Part shown: positions 8,601 to 17,226 of the stretch, in pieces
Layout: each line of letters begins with the position of its first letter
How positions within the stretch are numbered: the first letter of the stretch is position 1
Origin: Lachnospiraceae bacterium
GTDB taxonomy: Bacteria; Bacillota; Clostridia; Lachnospirales; Lachnospiraceae
Assembly (NCBI GenBank): GCA_019424135.1
Contig: JAHYZZ010000012.1
Span: forward strand, 6,141 to 67,507
Direction of reading: 5' to 3'
Length of the DNA stretch: 61,367 bases
Translations under genes and position numbers: made by a program
Notes under the pieces: model-generated
What the model was told of the DNA's origin: nothing
Seen by the model: the letters and a program-made list of their open reading frames with translations, nothing else
Databases searched by the model: none

Positions 8601-9551
8601 ATGAATAATAGCAAAGTAATGTATCAGATAAAGGATAAGGCGATCTGGCTTGTGCTGATTGTGCTGGTGATTGCCTTTACAGTTGCAAATCCGAGATTTA
8701 TCAATCCTTCTAATGTTATGACACTGCTGCGTCAGGTGGCGGTATTTGGTATCGCATCCATTGGTATGACGTTTGTTATCCTGCTTGGTGATATCGACCT
8801 TTCCATTGGAACGATTATGTCCTTTGTAAACATCATATGTGCATACATGATGGTCAACATGGGAATGAATATGGTGCTCGCAGTTATCATTTCCTTGATC
8901 GCTGCAACAGCCATTGGAGTGCTGAATGGACTTATGGTATCGACGGTAGGAATCCCTGCCATCATTGCAACTTTTGCAACACAAACGGCGTTTAATGGTC
9001 TTGCGCTGATTATTTGCGGCGGTATGCCGATCAGCGGTTTCCCAGATGGATTTGCTGTTATAGGTCAGGGATATGTGGGAATCGTTCCGATTCCGGTTAT
9101 CATCATGGCAATCTGTTTTGCAATCGGATCTTTTGTATTGAATAAAACTTATTTTGGTCGATACTTCTATGCAGTTGGTGGAAATATCGAGGCTGCGAAG
9201 CTGTCCGGTATCCGTGTCGGCGTCGTAAAATATCTGGTATTTGCACTTTCTGGTCTGTTTTCAGGACTTGCAGGTATCGTGCTTCTGTCCCGTACTAATT
9301 CCGGTAATGCGTCTGCGGCGACAGGATATGAATTTGATGTTATCACCTGTGTAGTTTTGGGCGGCGTTTCTATTACCGGTGGTTATGGTAAGATGTCAGG
9401 CGTTGTTGCAGGTACATTTATTATCGGTGCTCTCCAGAATGGTATGGTATTGATGAATATCAATTCCTATGTTCAGGATATCGTAATGGGTATCGTACTT
9501 GCCTTCGCAGTTGGATTTGACTGTATCCAGAAGAAATCACAGCAGAACTAA
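8601..9551 (+). CDS. sugar ABC transporter permease (RbsC type)
   Basis: This 316-residue integral membrane protein of the BPD_transp_2 family has about eight to ten hydrophobic helices and the family signature stretch GDIDLSIGTIMSF. It forms the membrane channel of the ribose-type importer encoded immediately upstream. A strong terminator follows the gene. Confidence 0.93.
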   Translation: MNNSKVMYQIKDKAIWLVLIVLVIAFTVANPRFINPSNVMTLLRQVAVFGIASIGMTFVILLGDIDLSIGTIMSFVNIICAYMMVNMGMNMVLAVIISLIAATAIGVLNGLMVSTVGIPAIIATFATQTAFNGLALIICGGMPISGFPDGFAVIGQGYVGIVPIPVIIMAICFAIGSFVLNKTYFGRYFYAVGGNIEAAKLSGIRVGVVKYLVFALSGLFSGLAGIVLLSRTNSGNASAATGYEFDVITCVVLGGVSITGGYGKMSGVVAGTFIIGALQNGMVLMNINSYVQDIVMGIVLAFAVGFDCIQKKSQQN

Positions 9552-9578
9552 TTTACTTTACATTAAGATACGAAATGG

Positions 9579-9611
9579 AAAATCCCGGCAAGATCTTTTT
9601 GCCGGGATTTT
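9579..9611 (+). terminator. intrinsic terminator after the ABC transporter operon
   Basis: AAAATCCCGGCAA pairs with TTGCCGGGATTTT around a short loop. The T-run on the 3' side makes it a good rho-independent terminator, probably partial since the next gene follows within 35 bases. Confidence 0.8.
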
Positions 9612-9644
9612 GTGCAAACTGGAGAAGTTTGGGAAAGGAGAAAT

Positions 9645-10148
9645 ATGCGTACGATTAAGGCAGAACCAATCAACAGGGAGGCATATGCACCTTTTGGAGT
9701 TTATTATGATTACCTGAATCCAGAGGGCTATGCTCTGAAAGGAGAGATTCACGAGTTTTATCCTGACAGGATCAGCCAGTCCTGCCCGATCCGGATGGGA
9801 TATTCCCCCATCGTGGTAAAAAAAGAGGAAAAAAGAATTGTGAAATCTGTGGAATACCATACCTCATCACCCGAAATGATCCTTCCCTTAAATGATGACA
9901 TGATCATTCATGTTGCTCCAGCGTCTGCTGGTGTGCCTGTGCCAGAATGGACCAAAGCGTTTATCGTACCAAAAGGAACGATGGTAAAGATCAATACGGC
10001 AGTCTGGCATCTGGCTCCCCTTCCGGTACACGAGGATGTTTTGCATGCAATGATCATTCTTCCGGAATGTACTTATGTAAACGATTGTACGGTTGTGGAT
10101 TTGAAGGAAGAAGAACAGTTTGAAATTATATGCGAAGCAGACAGCTAA
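9645..10148 (+). CDS. AllA-like (ureidoglycolate lyase fold) cupin protein
   Basis: This 167-residue protein resembles the ureidoglycolate lyase family. It has the opening AYAPFGVYYDY, the central PEMILPLNDDMIIHVAPA and the late GTMVKINTAVWHLAPLPV with a cupin-type histidine. I chose ATG 9645 because AAAGGAG lies four bases upstream. No allantoin or purine-degradation gene is nearby; its neighbours are sugar dehydrogenases, an importer and kinases. It therefore probably acts on another acid or on a sugar-derived compound. Confidence 0.75.
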   Translation: MRTIKAEPINREAYAPFGVYYDYLNPEGYALKGEIHEFYPDRISQSCPIRMGYSPIVVKKEEKRIVKSVEYHTSSPEMILPLNDDMIIHVAPASAGVPVPEWTKAFIVPKGTMVKINTAVWHLAPLPVHEDVLHAMIILPECTYVNDCTVVDLKEEEQFEIICEADS

Positions 10149-10170
10149 TTGATGAAGGAGGACATTGATT

Positions 10171-11190
10171 ATGAAAGCGGCAGTTTATCACGGGCCGGGA
10201 GACTTAAGAGTGGAAGAGGTTCCTGTCCGTGAGCTAAAAGACAATGAAGTGAAGATCCAGGTAAAATACTGCGGTATCTGTGGAACAGATATTCACATCT
10301 TCCATGGCGACGGCGGAGCCTGTGATGTGACTCCGCCATTGATTCCCGGGCATGAGTTTTCTGGTGTTGTAGCAGAAGTCGGAGCAGGAGTTACGTCTGT
10401 AAAAGTAGGGGATCGGGTTACCGGAGATCCCAATGACATGTGCGGAGAATGTTACTTCTGCAAAAATGGAATGCAGAATTTTTGCCAGAATAACATCGGC
10501 GTAGGTACAACAGTGGATGGTGGCTTTGCTGAGTATGTGAACATGCGGGAAAAACAGGTATACAAATTTTCCGATCAATTAAGCTTTATGGAAGCAGCAA
10601 TGACAGAACCGATTTCCTGTTGCCTTCGGGGAATAGATCTTTGCCATATTAAGGTCGGCAGTACCGTGCTGGTCATCGGAGGAGGCCCCATCGGCATGAT
10701 CATGCTGCAACTTGCAAAATATGCAGGAGCTGCAAAACTTATCCTGTCGGAACCTGTGGCAGAAAAAAGAGAGCAGGCATTGAAGCTTGGAGCCACAAAG
10801 ACGATTGACCCCACAAGCGAAGATGTCCAGGCAGTACTGTCTGGATACTGTGAAAATGTAGATGTAGTGATCGAATGTGTCGGCAATATACATACGCAGG
10901 AGGATGCGGTAAAATTTGCCGGAAAGGGCGCGACGATCATGTATTTTGGACTAGCAGCACCGGAAGAGAGTTTCCCCATCAAGCCGGACGATATCTTTAA
11001 GAAAGAGCTGCGTATCACTTCTTCCTATATTAATCCCTATACCTTTGAAAGGGCTGTTCAGGTTTTAGAATCTGGGACCATCGAGCTGGAGAGTTTGATT
11101 ACCAATGTGGTGCCGCTAGATCAGATCGCAGATGTATTCACAAAGCCGGAGTATCGAAGGACGGGAAAGGTTATGATCAAGATTTCGTAA
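10171..11190 (+). CDS. zinc-dependent medium-chain polyol dehydrogenase
   Basis: This 339-residue enzyme has catalytic zinc residues C37 and H61-E62 (PGHEFSG). Its structural zinc cysteines are C91, C94, C97 and C105. The Rossmann motif is GGGPIG near residue 170. AAGGAGG sits ten bases before ATG 10171. It belongs to the sorbitol/butanediol/threonine dehydrogenase group. The adjacent ABC importer, SDR enzyme and FGGY kinase suggest a pathway in which a polyol is oxidised to a ketose and then phosphorylated. It differs from the two other zinc dehydrogenases of this window. Confidence 0.87.
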   Translation: MKAAVYHGPGDLRVEEVPVRELKDNEVKIQVKYCGICGTDIHIFHGDGGACDVTPPLIPGHEFSGVVAEVGAGVTSVKVGDRVTGDPNDMCGECYFCKNGMQNFCQNNIGVGTTVDGGFAEYVNMREKQVYKFSDQLSFMEAAMTEPISCCLRGIDLCHIKVGSTVLVIGGGPIGMIMLQLAKYAGAAKLILSEPVAEKREQALKLGATKTIDPTSEDVQAVLSGYCENVDVVIECVGNIHTQEDAVKFAGKGATIMYFGLAAPEESFPIKPDDIFKKELRITSSYINPYTFERAVQVLESGTIELESLITNVVPLDQIADVFTKPEYRRTGKVMIKIS

Positions 11191-11203
11191 CCTGAGATGG
11201 CCT

Positions 11204-12340
11204 ATGGATATAGAAAAATTGAGCTCCAATGAAATAAAAATTAAGAACCGGCAACGGATCTATCAATATATCCGGATGAATGGAACGGTATCAAAGCAGG
11301 ATCTGGTGGTGGCATTGCAGTTGAGTCTGCCTACCGTCACGCAGAATTTGGAATATTTGAAACAGACAGCTTTGATAGATGCATCAAAAAAGATTACCAA
11401 TACGGGCGGACGCAACGCGACAGCATTCAGCTATCTGAAAAAGGCGAAGTTGGCGATTGGAATTTATATCACGGCTCATCATATGAATGCAGTGGCAGTG
11501 AATTTGTCCGGAGACGTAGAGGCTCTGGTGAAGGAGGAGGCAGCCTTTGATCTGGATGATGACAGTTATCTAAGAAAATTGGGCGCCCTGGTGGAAAAGG
11601 TGAAAGAAGAAGCGCAGATCCGGGATGAGGATCTGCTGGGAGTGGGGATATCTGTTCCAGGTCTGGTTTCAGAAGATGGAGAAAAGGTCACCTATGGACT
11701 GACCTTAAACTTTACGGGTAAGACCAAGGAACAGATTGCAAAATACATTTCTTACCCTTGCCGGCTGGTGCATGACTCCTATGCGGCGGGGTATATTGAA
11801 GCATGGAAGAATCAAGATGTGCGCAATGCATTTTATATCAGCCTAAGTAACAGCGTGGGAGGCTCCATTATCATTGATCATGAAATCTATGAAGGAGATA
11901 CGCACAAAGGTGGCGAAATCGGTCATATGATCGTGGTACCTGAAGGTGGAGAAAGGTGTTACTGTGGGAAACATGGCTGTTTCGATACGGTCTGCAGAGC
12001 GGGGAACCTGGACTGGTATACCAATGGTAATCTGGAACAGTATTTTGACAGACTAAGGGAAAAGGACGAGACAGCAGTGAAATTATGGGAAGAGTATCTG
12101 GAGCATCTGGCGCATGCCATTCATAATATTCGGATCCTCTTCGATGGAAAGATCATCCTGGGCGGATATGTGGGAACATATATCGGCGAATATATGGATG
12201 AGCTGTGTCAGCGGGTGGACGACAAAAATCCATTTGGAGATCACGCTAAGGATTATTTGTATCCTTGCCATTATAAAAAAGAGGCGTCGGCAGCAGGAGC
12301 GGCAATCTTCTTTGTTGATGAATTTTTGGCGGATATTTAG
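11204..12340 (+). CDS. second ROK-family transcriptional regulator
   Basis: The 378-residue protein has an N-terminal winged helix (about residues 12-65, with KQDLVVALQLSLPTVTQNLEYL) and a ROK domain carrying the zinc motif CYCGKHGCFD. As in the ROK protein at 3746, the kinase glycine motif is absent (GIYITAHHMN), so it should be a regulator. The two proteins have the same layout and similar ends (KKEASAAGAA versus QKEASALGAA), suggesting an old duplication. It lies 13 bases after the dehydrogenase and just before the FGGY kinase. Confidence 0.87.
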   Translation: MDIEKLSSNEIKIKNRQRIYQYIRMNGTVSKQDLVVALQLSLPTVTQNLEYLKQTALIDASKKITNTGGRNATAFSYLKKAKLAIGIYITAHHMNAVAVNLSGDVEALVKEEAAFDLDDDSYLRKLGALVEKVKEEAQIRDEDLLGVGISVPGLVSEDGEKVTYGLTLNFTGKTKEQIAKYISYPCRLVHDSYAAGYIEAWKNQDVRNAFYISLSNSVGGSIIIDHEIYEGDTHKGGEIGHMIVVPEGGERCYCGKHGCFDTVCRAGNLDWYTNGNLEQYFDRLREKDETAVKLWEEYLEHLAHAIHNIRILFDGKIILGGYVGTYIGEYMDELCQRVDDKNPFGDHAKDYLYPCHYKKEASAAGAAIFFVDEFLADI

Positions 12341-12370
12341 TTGACAGGACCTTTTTTTGGAAGTATTATT

Positions 12371-12403
12371 TAAATAGGTTTTATAAAAGTGATTTAAATA
12401 ATG
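12371..12403 (+). promoter_or_regulatory. candidate operator before the FGGY kinase
   Basis: Two TTTAAATA elements flank TAGGTTTTATAAAAGTG. On the reverse strand this gives TTTTATAAAACC, a weaker match to the segments upstream of the first ROK gene and the SDR gene. Confidence 0.35.
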
Positions 12404-12418
12404 AAAAGGAGGAGAAAC

Positions 12419-13951
12419 ATGAACTATTTACTGGGGACGGACATAGGAACATCGGGAACAAAAACAATCCTGATGGATACGAACGGAAAATTGATTGCAC
12501 AGGATCTTCAGGAGTATGATGTACTGACACCGGCGCCGCTTTGGGCGGAACAGTGGCCGGATGTGTGGTATGAGGCTACCAAAGACTCTATTCGCAATAC
12601 GGTTGCAAAAGCAAAAGAGGCCGGCATTAACAGTGAGGACATCAAGGGAATTGCTATCAGCGGACTGTACGGAGGTTCAGGGATTCCGCTGGATGAGAAT
12701 ATGGAAGCGGTACGTCCTTGCATGATTTGGATGGACAGAAGAGCGGACGAGGAGACAAAATGGGTGCTGGACAATATCGGGGAGGAGAAGCTGCAGGAGA
12801 TTACCTTTAACGGCGCTGACCCATATTATGGATATACCAAGATTCTCTGGATGAAGAACCATGAGCCAGAGAACTGGGCAAAAACAAAGCTGTTCCTGCC
12901 TCCTAATGATTATGTAATCTACAAACTGACCGGTGAGATTGCCATTGATTATTCATCGGCAGGAAATATCGGCGGTATCTTTGATATGAATACAAGAGAG
13001 TGGTCCAAAGAACTGATGGATGCCATGGGAATTCCGATGTCCATGATGCCGCAGCGGATCGTAGAATCTACAGATATTGTGGGTGGAATGACAAAAGAAG
13101 CAGCAGAAGATCTGGGATTGTGGGAAGGATTTCCGGTGATCGCAAGTGGAATCGACTGCGGAGCTGCGAATATCGGTCTTGGTGTGTTTGAATCTGGTAT
13201 TTATGCGGCAGCCATCGGTACCTCCATGTGTGCGGCGTTGATCTCGGATAAGCCGATGAAAGGAAACGGCCTGATCGTGTGGCCATACCTTTATGACGCC
13301 AAGAAACTATCCTACTATTTTGCAGGTGGAAATACTGCAGGCGCTATCGTGAAATGGTTCCGCAATACGCTGTGCCAGTGGGAAGTGGAACAACAGAAAA
13401 ACGGTGGCCCAAGTATGTATGATGTGATGAATGGTGCTGCAGAGAAGATTCCTGCAGGAAGTGAAGGGCTGGTGGTACTTCCTTATTTTATGGGAGAAAG
13501 AAGCCCAATCTGGGATTCAGACGCAAAAGGAACCATCGTGGGACTTTCTTTGACACACACAAAGGGCCATATTTATCGTGCGTTCCTGGAGGCAGTTGCA
13601 TACTGTCTGCGTGACGCTATGGAAGCAACCGGAGATGACCTGGGAGAATATATCCTGATCGCTGGAGGCGTAACGAAATCAAAGGTATGGCGCCAGATTT
13701 TTGCAGATGTGACAGGATACCCGGTAGTATGCCCTATCTATGACGTAGAGGCAAACATGGGAGACGTAATGCTGGCAGGTATCGGAACGGGACTTCTGAC
13801 TTATGAAGAAGTGAAAAAGTGGCAGGTTCTGGATGAAAAGATCATGCCGAATGAAGAGAACCATAAGAAATATAACGAGTATTTCAAAATGTATAAGAGC
13901 ATTTACAATCATCTGAAAGATGATATGAAAGAACTGACAAAGATCAGGTAG
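12419..13951 (+). CDS. FGGY-family carbohydrate kinase (xylulokinase-like)
   Basis: This is a 510-residue FGGY kinase. The N-terminal phosphate-binding loop reads GTDIGTSGTKT. A WMDRRAD stretch sits in the position of the xylulokinase W-x-D-x-R motif. The C-terminal ATP-side motif is IAGGVTKSKVWRQI. I chose ATG 12419 since AGGAGG precedes it by six bases. It should phosphorylate the ketose produced by the upstream dehydrogenases. Xylulokinase is the closest general class, but FGGY substrates cannot be assigned from motifs alone. A terminator follows. Confidence 0.85.
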   Translation: MNYLLGTDIGTSGTKTILMDTNGKLIAQDLQEYDVLTPAPLWAEQWPDVWYEATKDSIRNTVAKAKEAGINSEDIKGIAISGLYGGSGIPLDENMEAVRPCMIWMDRRADEETKWVLDNIGEEKLQEITFNGADPYYGYTKILWMKNHEPENWAKTKLFLPPNDYVIYKLTGEIAIDYSSAGNIGGIFDMNTREWSKELMDAMGIPMSMMPQRIVESTDIVGGMTKEAAEDLGLWEGFPVIASGIDCGAANIGLGVFESGIYAAAIGTSMCAALISDKPMKGNGLIVWPYLYDAKKLSYYFAGGNTAGAIVKWFRNTLCQWEVEQQKNGGPSMYDVMNGAAEKIPAGSEGLVVLPYFMGERSPIWDSDAKGTIVGLSLTHTKGHIYRAFLEAVAYCLRDAMEATGDDLGEYILIAGGVTKSKVWRQIFADVTGYPVVCPIYDVEANMGDVMLAGIGTGLLTYEEVKKWQVLDEKIMPNEENHKKYNEYFKMYKSIYNHLKDDMKELTKIR

Positions 13952-13969
13952 GATTGGAAAAGAAAAGGA

Positions 13970-14014
13970 AAAACCACAGGGACAGTGAGAAGGACATTGC
14001 CTCTGTGGTTTTTT
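13970..14014 (+). terminator. intrinsic terminator after the FGGY kinase
   Basis: AAACCACAG pairs with CTGTGGTTT across a longer loop, followed by six T residues. Confidence 0.75.
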
Positions 14015-14030
14015 GAGTGTTTGATAAAAG

Positions 14031-14094
14031 AAAATAAAAAACAACACAAAACAACATAAATATAGTTGAATTGTGTGGGTTTATATGTTACCAT
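14031..14094 (+). promoter_or_regulatory. promoter with DeoR-type AAACAAC repeats before the aldolase gene
   Basis: TTGAAT at 14066 and TACCAT at 14089 have a 17-base spacer that includes GTGGGTTTA. Repeats of AAACAAC or AAACAAC-like sequence lie directly upstream. The same arrangement occurs at 16289-16349 before the DeoR gene, so both are likely DeoR targets. Confidence 0.55.
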
Positions 14095-14147
14095 TATCGT
14101 ATAAATAGAGAGAACCAACGGGAAAGAAGAAAGGAAGGTTAAGTGAA

Positions 14148-14819
14148 ATGAAGAGCGAACTGGAAATCAAACAGGAGATGTGCGAAATTGGAAGACGCGT
14201 CTACAACAGGGGAATGGTTGCTGCAAACGATGGGAATTTTTCTGTTAAACTTAATGAGGATGAGTATTTGTGTACACCCACCGGAGTCAGCAAAGGATTT
14301 ATGACACCGGAGTATATTTGCAAGGTGAACGCAAAAGGAGAAGTACTGGAGGCAAATGCAGGATTTCGCCCGTCTTCGGAAGTAAAGATGCATATGCGGA
14401 TTTATGCCAAACGTCCTGATGTGAAGGCGGTGGTACATGCGCATCCAATGTATGCCACCTCCTTTGCTATCGCAGGGAAGCCTTTGATGGATCCCATCAT
14501 GCCGGAGGCAGTTATTTCACTGGGCGGGGTGCCCCTGGCAAAATACGGGACACCTTCTACCATGGAAGTTCCGGATTCCATCGAGGGATATCTGGATGAA
14601 TACGATGCAGTGCTGTTGGAAAACCACGGGGCGCTGACCTATTCTGATAGCTTATTGAACGCATACTATAAGATGGAGTCTGTAGAATTTTATGCCCGTC
14701 TGATGTATCAGGCACAGATGCTGGGTGGGGCAAAAGTAATTCCGCCAGAAAAGGTAGAGGAACTTTACGAAATCCGCCGCAACATGCATGTGGTTGGCAG
14801 ACATCCGGCTGAAAAATAG
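14148..14819 (+). CDS. class II aldolase (L-fuculose-phosphate aldolase type)
   Basis: This 223-residue zinc aldolase splits a ketose 1-phosphate into dihydroxyacetone phosphate and an aldehyde. The catalytic glutamate is E78 (RPSSE) and the zinc ligands are H97, H99 (VVHAHP) and H160 (LLENHGAL), in the order of FucA. Its length suits FucA (about 215) better than rhamnulose-phosphate aldolase (about 275). It is followed 18 bases later by a rhamnulokinase homologue, so the pair can phosphorylate and cleave a 6-deoxyketose or a pentulose. No isomerase for that pathway is in the window. Confidence 0.85.
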   Translation: MKSELEIKQEMCEIGRRVYNRGMVAANDGNFSVKLNEDEYLCTPTGVSKGFMTPEYICKVNAKGEVLEANAGFRPSSEVKMHMRIYAKRPDVKAVVHAHPMYATSFAIAGKPLMDPIMPEAVISLGGVPLAKYGTPSTMEVPDSIEGYLDEYDAVLLENHGALTYSDSLLNAYYKMESVEFYARLMYQAQMLGGAKVIPPEKVEELYEIRRNMHVVGRHPAEK

Positions 14820-14837
14820 AAAGAAGGTGGCAGACAG

Positions 14838-16232
14838 ATGGGCAGTTATTATTTGGCGATAGACATCGGTGCATCTAGCGGACGTCACATTCTGGCTGAA
14901 GTAGAAGACGCAAAGATGACCCTTCAGGAGGTTTACCGTTTTCAAAATGGCATGCAGGAAAAAAATGGGTCTCTTTGCTGGGATCTTCCACATCTGTTTT
15001 CTGAGATTAAAAACGGGATGAAGAAATGTAAGGAGATCGGAAAGATTCCGGTCTCGGTATCTGTTGATACCTGGGGCGTAGACTTCGTTTTGTTGGATGA
15101 AAAAGATGAAATCCTTGGAGACACGGTGGGGTACCGGGACGGCAGAACCCTTGGAATGGAAGAAAAAGTAGGGGAAGTGATCTCACAGCAGGAACTTTAT
15201 AAAAGAACAGGAATCCACTGGCAGATGTATAATACAATCTATCAGCTTCAAGCGATCAAAGAGGTTCACCCCGAATATCTGGAGCAGGCAAGATCTATTT
15301 TGATGACGCCGGATTATTTCCATTTCCTTTTGAGCGGAGAAAAGAAGATGGAATACACCATCGCATCTACCAGTCAGCTTTTAAATGCTAAAACGGGAGA
15401 TTGGGACTGGGATCTCCTTACGAAGCTGGGATTTCCAAAGGAAATCTTCCGATCGGTATCCATGCCGGGAACCGTTGCTGGAAATTTGACCCAAGAGGTG
15501 CAAGAAGAAGTAGGATATCAGTGTAAAGTAGTGCTGCCGGCCTCCCATGATACCGGATCGGCGGTGCTTGCCGTGCCTGCAAAAGGAGAGGATGTGGTAT
15601 ATATCAGCTCCGGCACATGGTCGCTGATGGGAGTCGAGAGAAAAGAACCGGACTGTTCCATTGAAAGTATGGAGGCAGATTTTACCAATGAGGGCGGATA
15701 CAATCACAGATACCGCTATTTGCGCAATATCATGGGACTCTGGATGATTCAGTCGGTAAAAAAAGAACTGACAGAGGAGATAAGCTTTGGAAAAATCTGT
15801 GAGATGGCGGCCAAAGAGACGATTGGTTCCATTGTGGACTGCAATGACGAAAGCTTTATGGCGCCCAAAAGCATGATCGCTGCTGTGAGAGAATATTGCA
15901 GACACACGCAGCAGCAGGTGCCTGAGACGACTGGAGAAATTGCTGCTGTGATCTACAACAGCCTGGCAAAATGCTATGCAGATACACTGGCTCAGCTGGA
16001 ACGCATGACAGGGAAGCATTATGATACCGTGTACGTGGTGGGCGGCGGCTCCAAGGCCGGTTACCTAAACGAACTGACCGCCAAATATACAGGCAGACGT
16101 GTGTCAGCAGGACCTACAGAAGCTACGGCTATCGGAAACCTGATGGTACAAATGTTAAGCGATGGCGTTTTTACAGACCTGGACGAGGCAAGAAAGTGCA
16201 TACGAGAGTCCTTTGAGATCGAAAACTATTGA
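14838..16232 (+). CDS. rhaB: rhamnulokinase-like FGGY kinase
   Basis: The 464-residue kinase starts with the rhamnulokinase form of the phosphate loop, AIDIGASSGRH, rather than the GTSxT of xylulokinases. It has VSVDTWGVDFVLLD and SGTWSLMG, both typical of RhaB, and a C-terminal VVGGGSKAGYLNELTA. It should phosphorylate L-rhamnulose or a similar ketose at O1. It is translationally linked to the class II aldolase upstream. With a fuculose-type aldolase and no rhamnose isomerase nearby, the native substrate may be L-fuculose or another deoxy-ketose. Confidence 0.85.
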   Translation: MGSYYLAIDIGASSGRHILAEVEDAKMTLQEVYRFQNGMQEKNGSLCWDLPHLFSEIKNGMKKCKEIGKIPVSVSVDTWGVDFVLLDEKDEILGDTVGYRDGRTLGMEEKVGEVISQQELYKRTGIHWQMYNTIYQLQAIKEVHPEYLEQARSILMTPDYFHFLLSGEKKMEYTIASTSQLLNAKTGDWDWDLLTKLGFPKEIFRSVSMPGTVAGNLTQEVQEEVGYQCKVVLPASHDTGSAVLAVPAKGEDVVYISSGTWSLMGVERKEPDCSIESMEADFTNEGGYNHRYRYLRNIMGLWMIQSVKKELTEEISFGKICEMAAKETIGSIVDCNDESFMAPKSMIAAVREYCRHTQQQVPETTGEIAAVIYNSLAKCYADTLAQLERMTGKHYDTVYVVGGGSKAGYLNELTAKYTGRRVSAGPTEATAIGNLMVQMLSDGVFTDLDEARKCIRESFEIENY

Positions 16233-16247
16233 TTGACAAAAACGTAA

Positions 16248-16286
16248 CAGGGGACGTAGACCTTTGCAAAAGGTCTACGTCCCCTG
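16248..16286. repeat. perfect 18-bp palindrome of the GGACGTAGACC family (terminator)
   Basis: CAGGGGACGTAGACCTTT is followed by GCA and then its exact reverse complement. The core GGACGTAGACCTTT recurs in the hairpin at 58779-58842. It sits between the end of the rhamnulokinase gene and the next promoter and probably works as a terminator. Confidence 0.8.
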
Positions 16287-16288
16287 CC

Positions 16289-16349
16289 ACAAAAAACAAC
16301 AAAAAACAATGAATTATTTGTTGATTTTTAGTGGGTTTAGTGCTACTAT
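16289..16349 (+). promoter_or_regulatory. promoter and candidate DeoR operator
   Basis: AAAAAACAACAAAAAACAAT is followed by TTGATT at 16321 and TACTAT at 16344 with a 17-base spacer containing GTGGGTTTAG. The layout matches 14031-14094. AAACAA repeats are typical of DeoR-family operators in Firmicutes, so autoregulation is likely. Confidence 0.55.
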
Positions 16350-16402
16350 CTAATCAGAAACAACATATTTTGTGTGGATTCAACCAGACAGGGGGTGTGA
16401 AG

Positions 16403-17200
16403 ATGCTTGCCATAGAAAGGCGTAATCAGATACTGGAAAAGCTTCAGGAAGAGAAGCGTGTTGTGGTGAGCGAATTGAGCAGACTGTATCAGGTATCAGA
16501 GGAGACGATACGGCGTGACCTGGAGAAGCTGGAGAATGATGGCCTGGTGATTAAAAGTTACGGCGGAGCGGTCCTAAACGAACACAGTATCTTCGATCTG
16601 CCATTTAATATCCGAAAGAATCAGATGGTAGTAGAAAAACAGCAAATGGCATCCATGATCGCAGATATGGTGCGGGATGGCGAGGCAGTGATGCTGGACG
16701 CCAGTTCAACAGCAGTATATGTAGCCAGAAAACTGAAGGAAAAGAAAAAGCTGACAGTCATCACAAACTCGGTGGAGATCATTGTGGAGCTGTTTGATGT
16801 GCCGGAGTGGAATGTGATCTCTACCGGAGGTGTTTCCAGAGAGCGCTCTTTTGCGCTGGTAGGCCCCAATACCAACCGGATGATCAGTTCCTATCATGTG
16901 GACAAAGCCATTGTATCCTGCAAGGCGGTCAATATGGCTACAGGAATCATGGATTCAGACGAGCAGGACGCCTGCAGTAAGCGGCTGATGCTAAATGCCG
17001 CCAAGGAGCGCATCCTGGTGGTGGATAATTCTAAATTTGATAAGATGGCATTTGCCAAGGTGGCTGACTGGACGGAGCTGACAAAGGTTGTGACGGACCA
17101 GGAGCCTTCCAGAGAGTGGATGAAAGAGTTCGAGCGTCTGCGCATCGAATGCATCTACCCGGGAAAAGACAATGGAAAAAAGAAACAGCAAAAAAAATAA
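16403..17200 (+). CDS. DeoR-family sugar-phosphate-responsive repressor
   Basis: The protein of 265 residues has an N-terminal DeoR helix-turn-helix (VVSELSRLYQVSEETIRRDLE) and a DeoR C-terminal sensor domain with ITNSVEI and the sugar-phosphate loop STGG. I chose ATG 16403, downstream of GGGGGTG; longer in-frame starts lie in the promoter. It heads an operon with an aldolase, FGGY kinase, GatD-like dehydrogenase and PfkB kinase, and so probably represses that operon and the aldolase-kinase pair upstream in response to a phosphorylated intermediate. Confidence 0.9.
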   Translation: MLAIERRNQILEKLQEEKRVVVSELSRLYQVSEETIRRDLEKLENDGLVIKSYGGAVLNEHSIFDLPFNIRKNQMVVEKQQMASMIADMVRDGEAVMLDASSTAVYVARKLKEKKKLTVITNSVEIIVELFDVPEWNVISTGGVSRERSFALVGPNTNRMISSYHVDKAIVSCKAVNMATGIMDSDEQDACSKRLMLNAAKERILVVDNSKFDKMAFAKVADWTELTKVVTDQEPSREWMKEFERLRIECIYPGKDNGKKKQQKK

Positions 17201-17226
17201 AATTTCAATCATAGGAGGACGAGAAA

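Noticed and set aside
15381..16019. 212-residue open frame on the minus strand
   Set aside because: Antisense shadow of the rhamnulokinase gene without a start signal.
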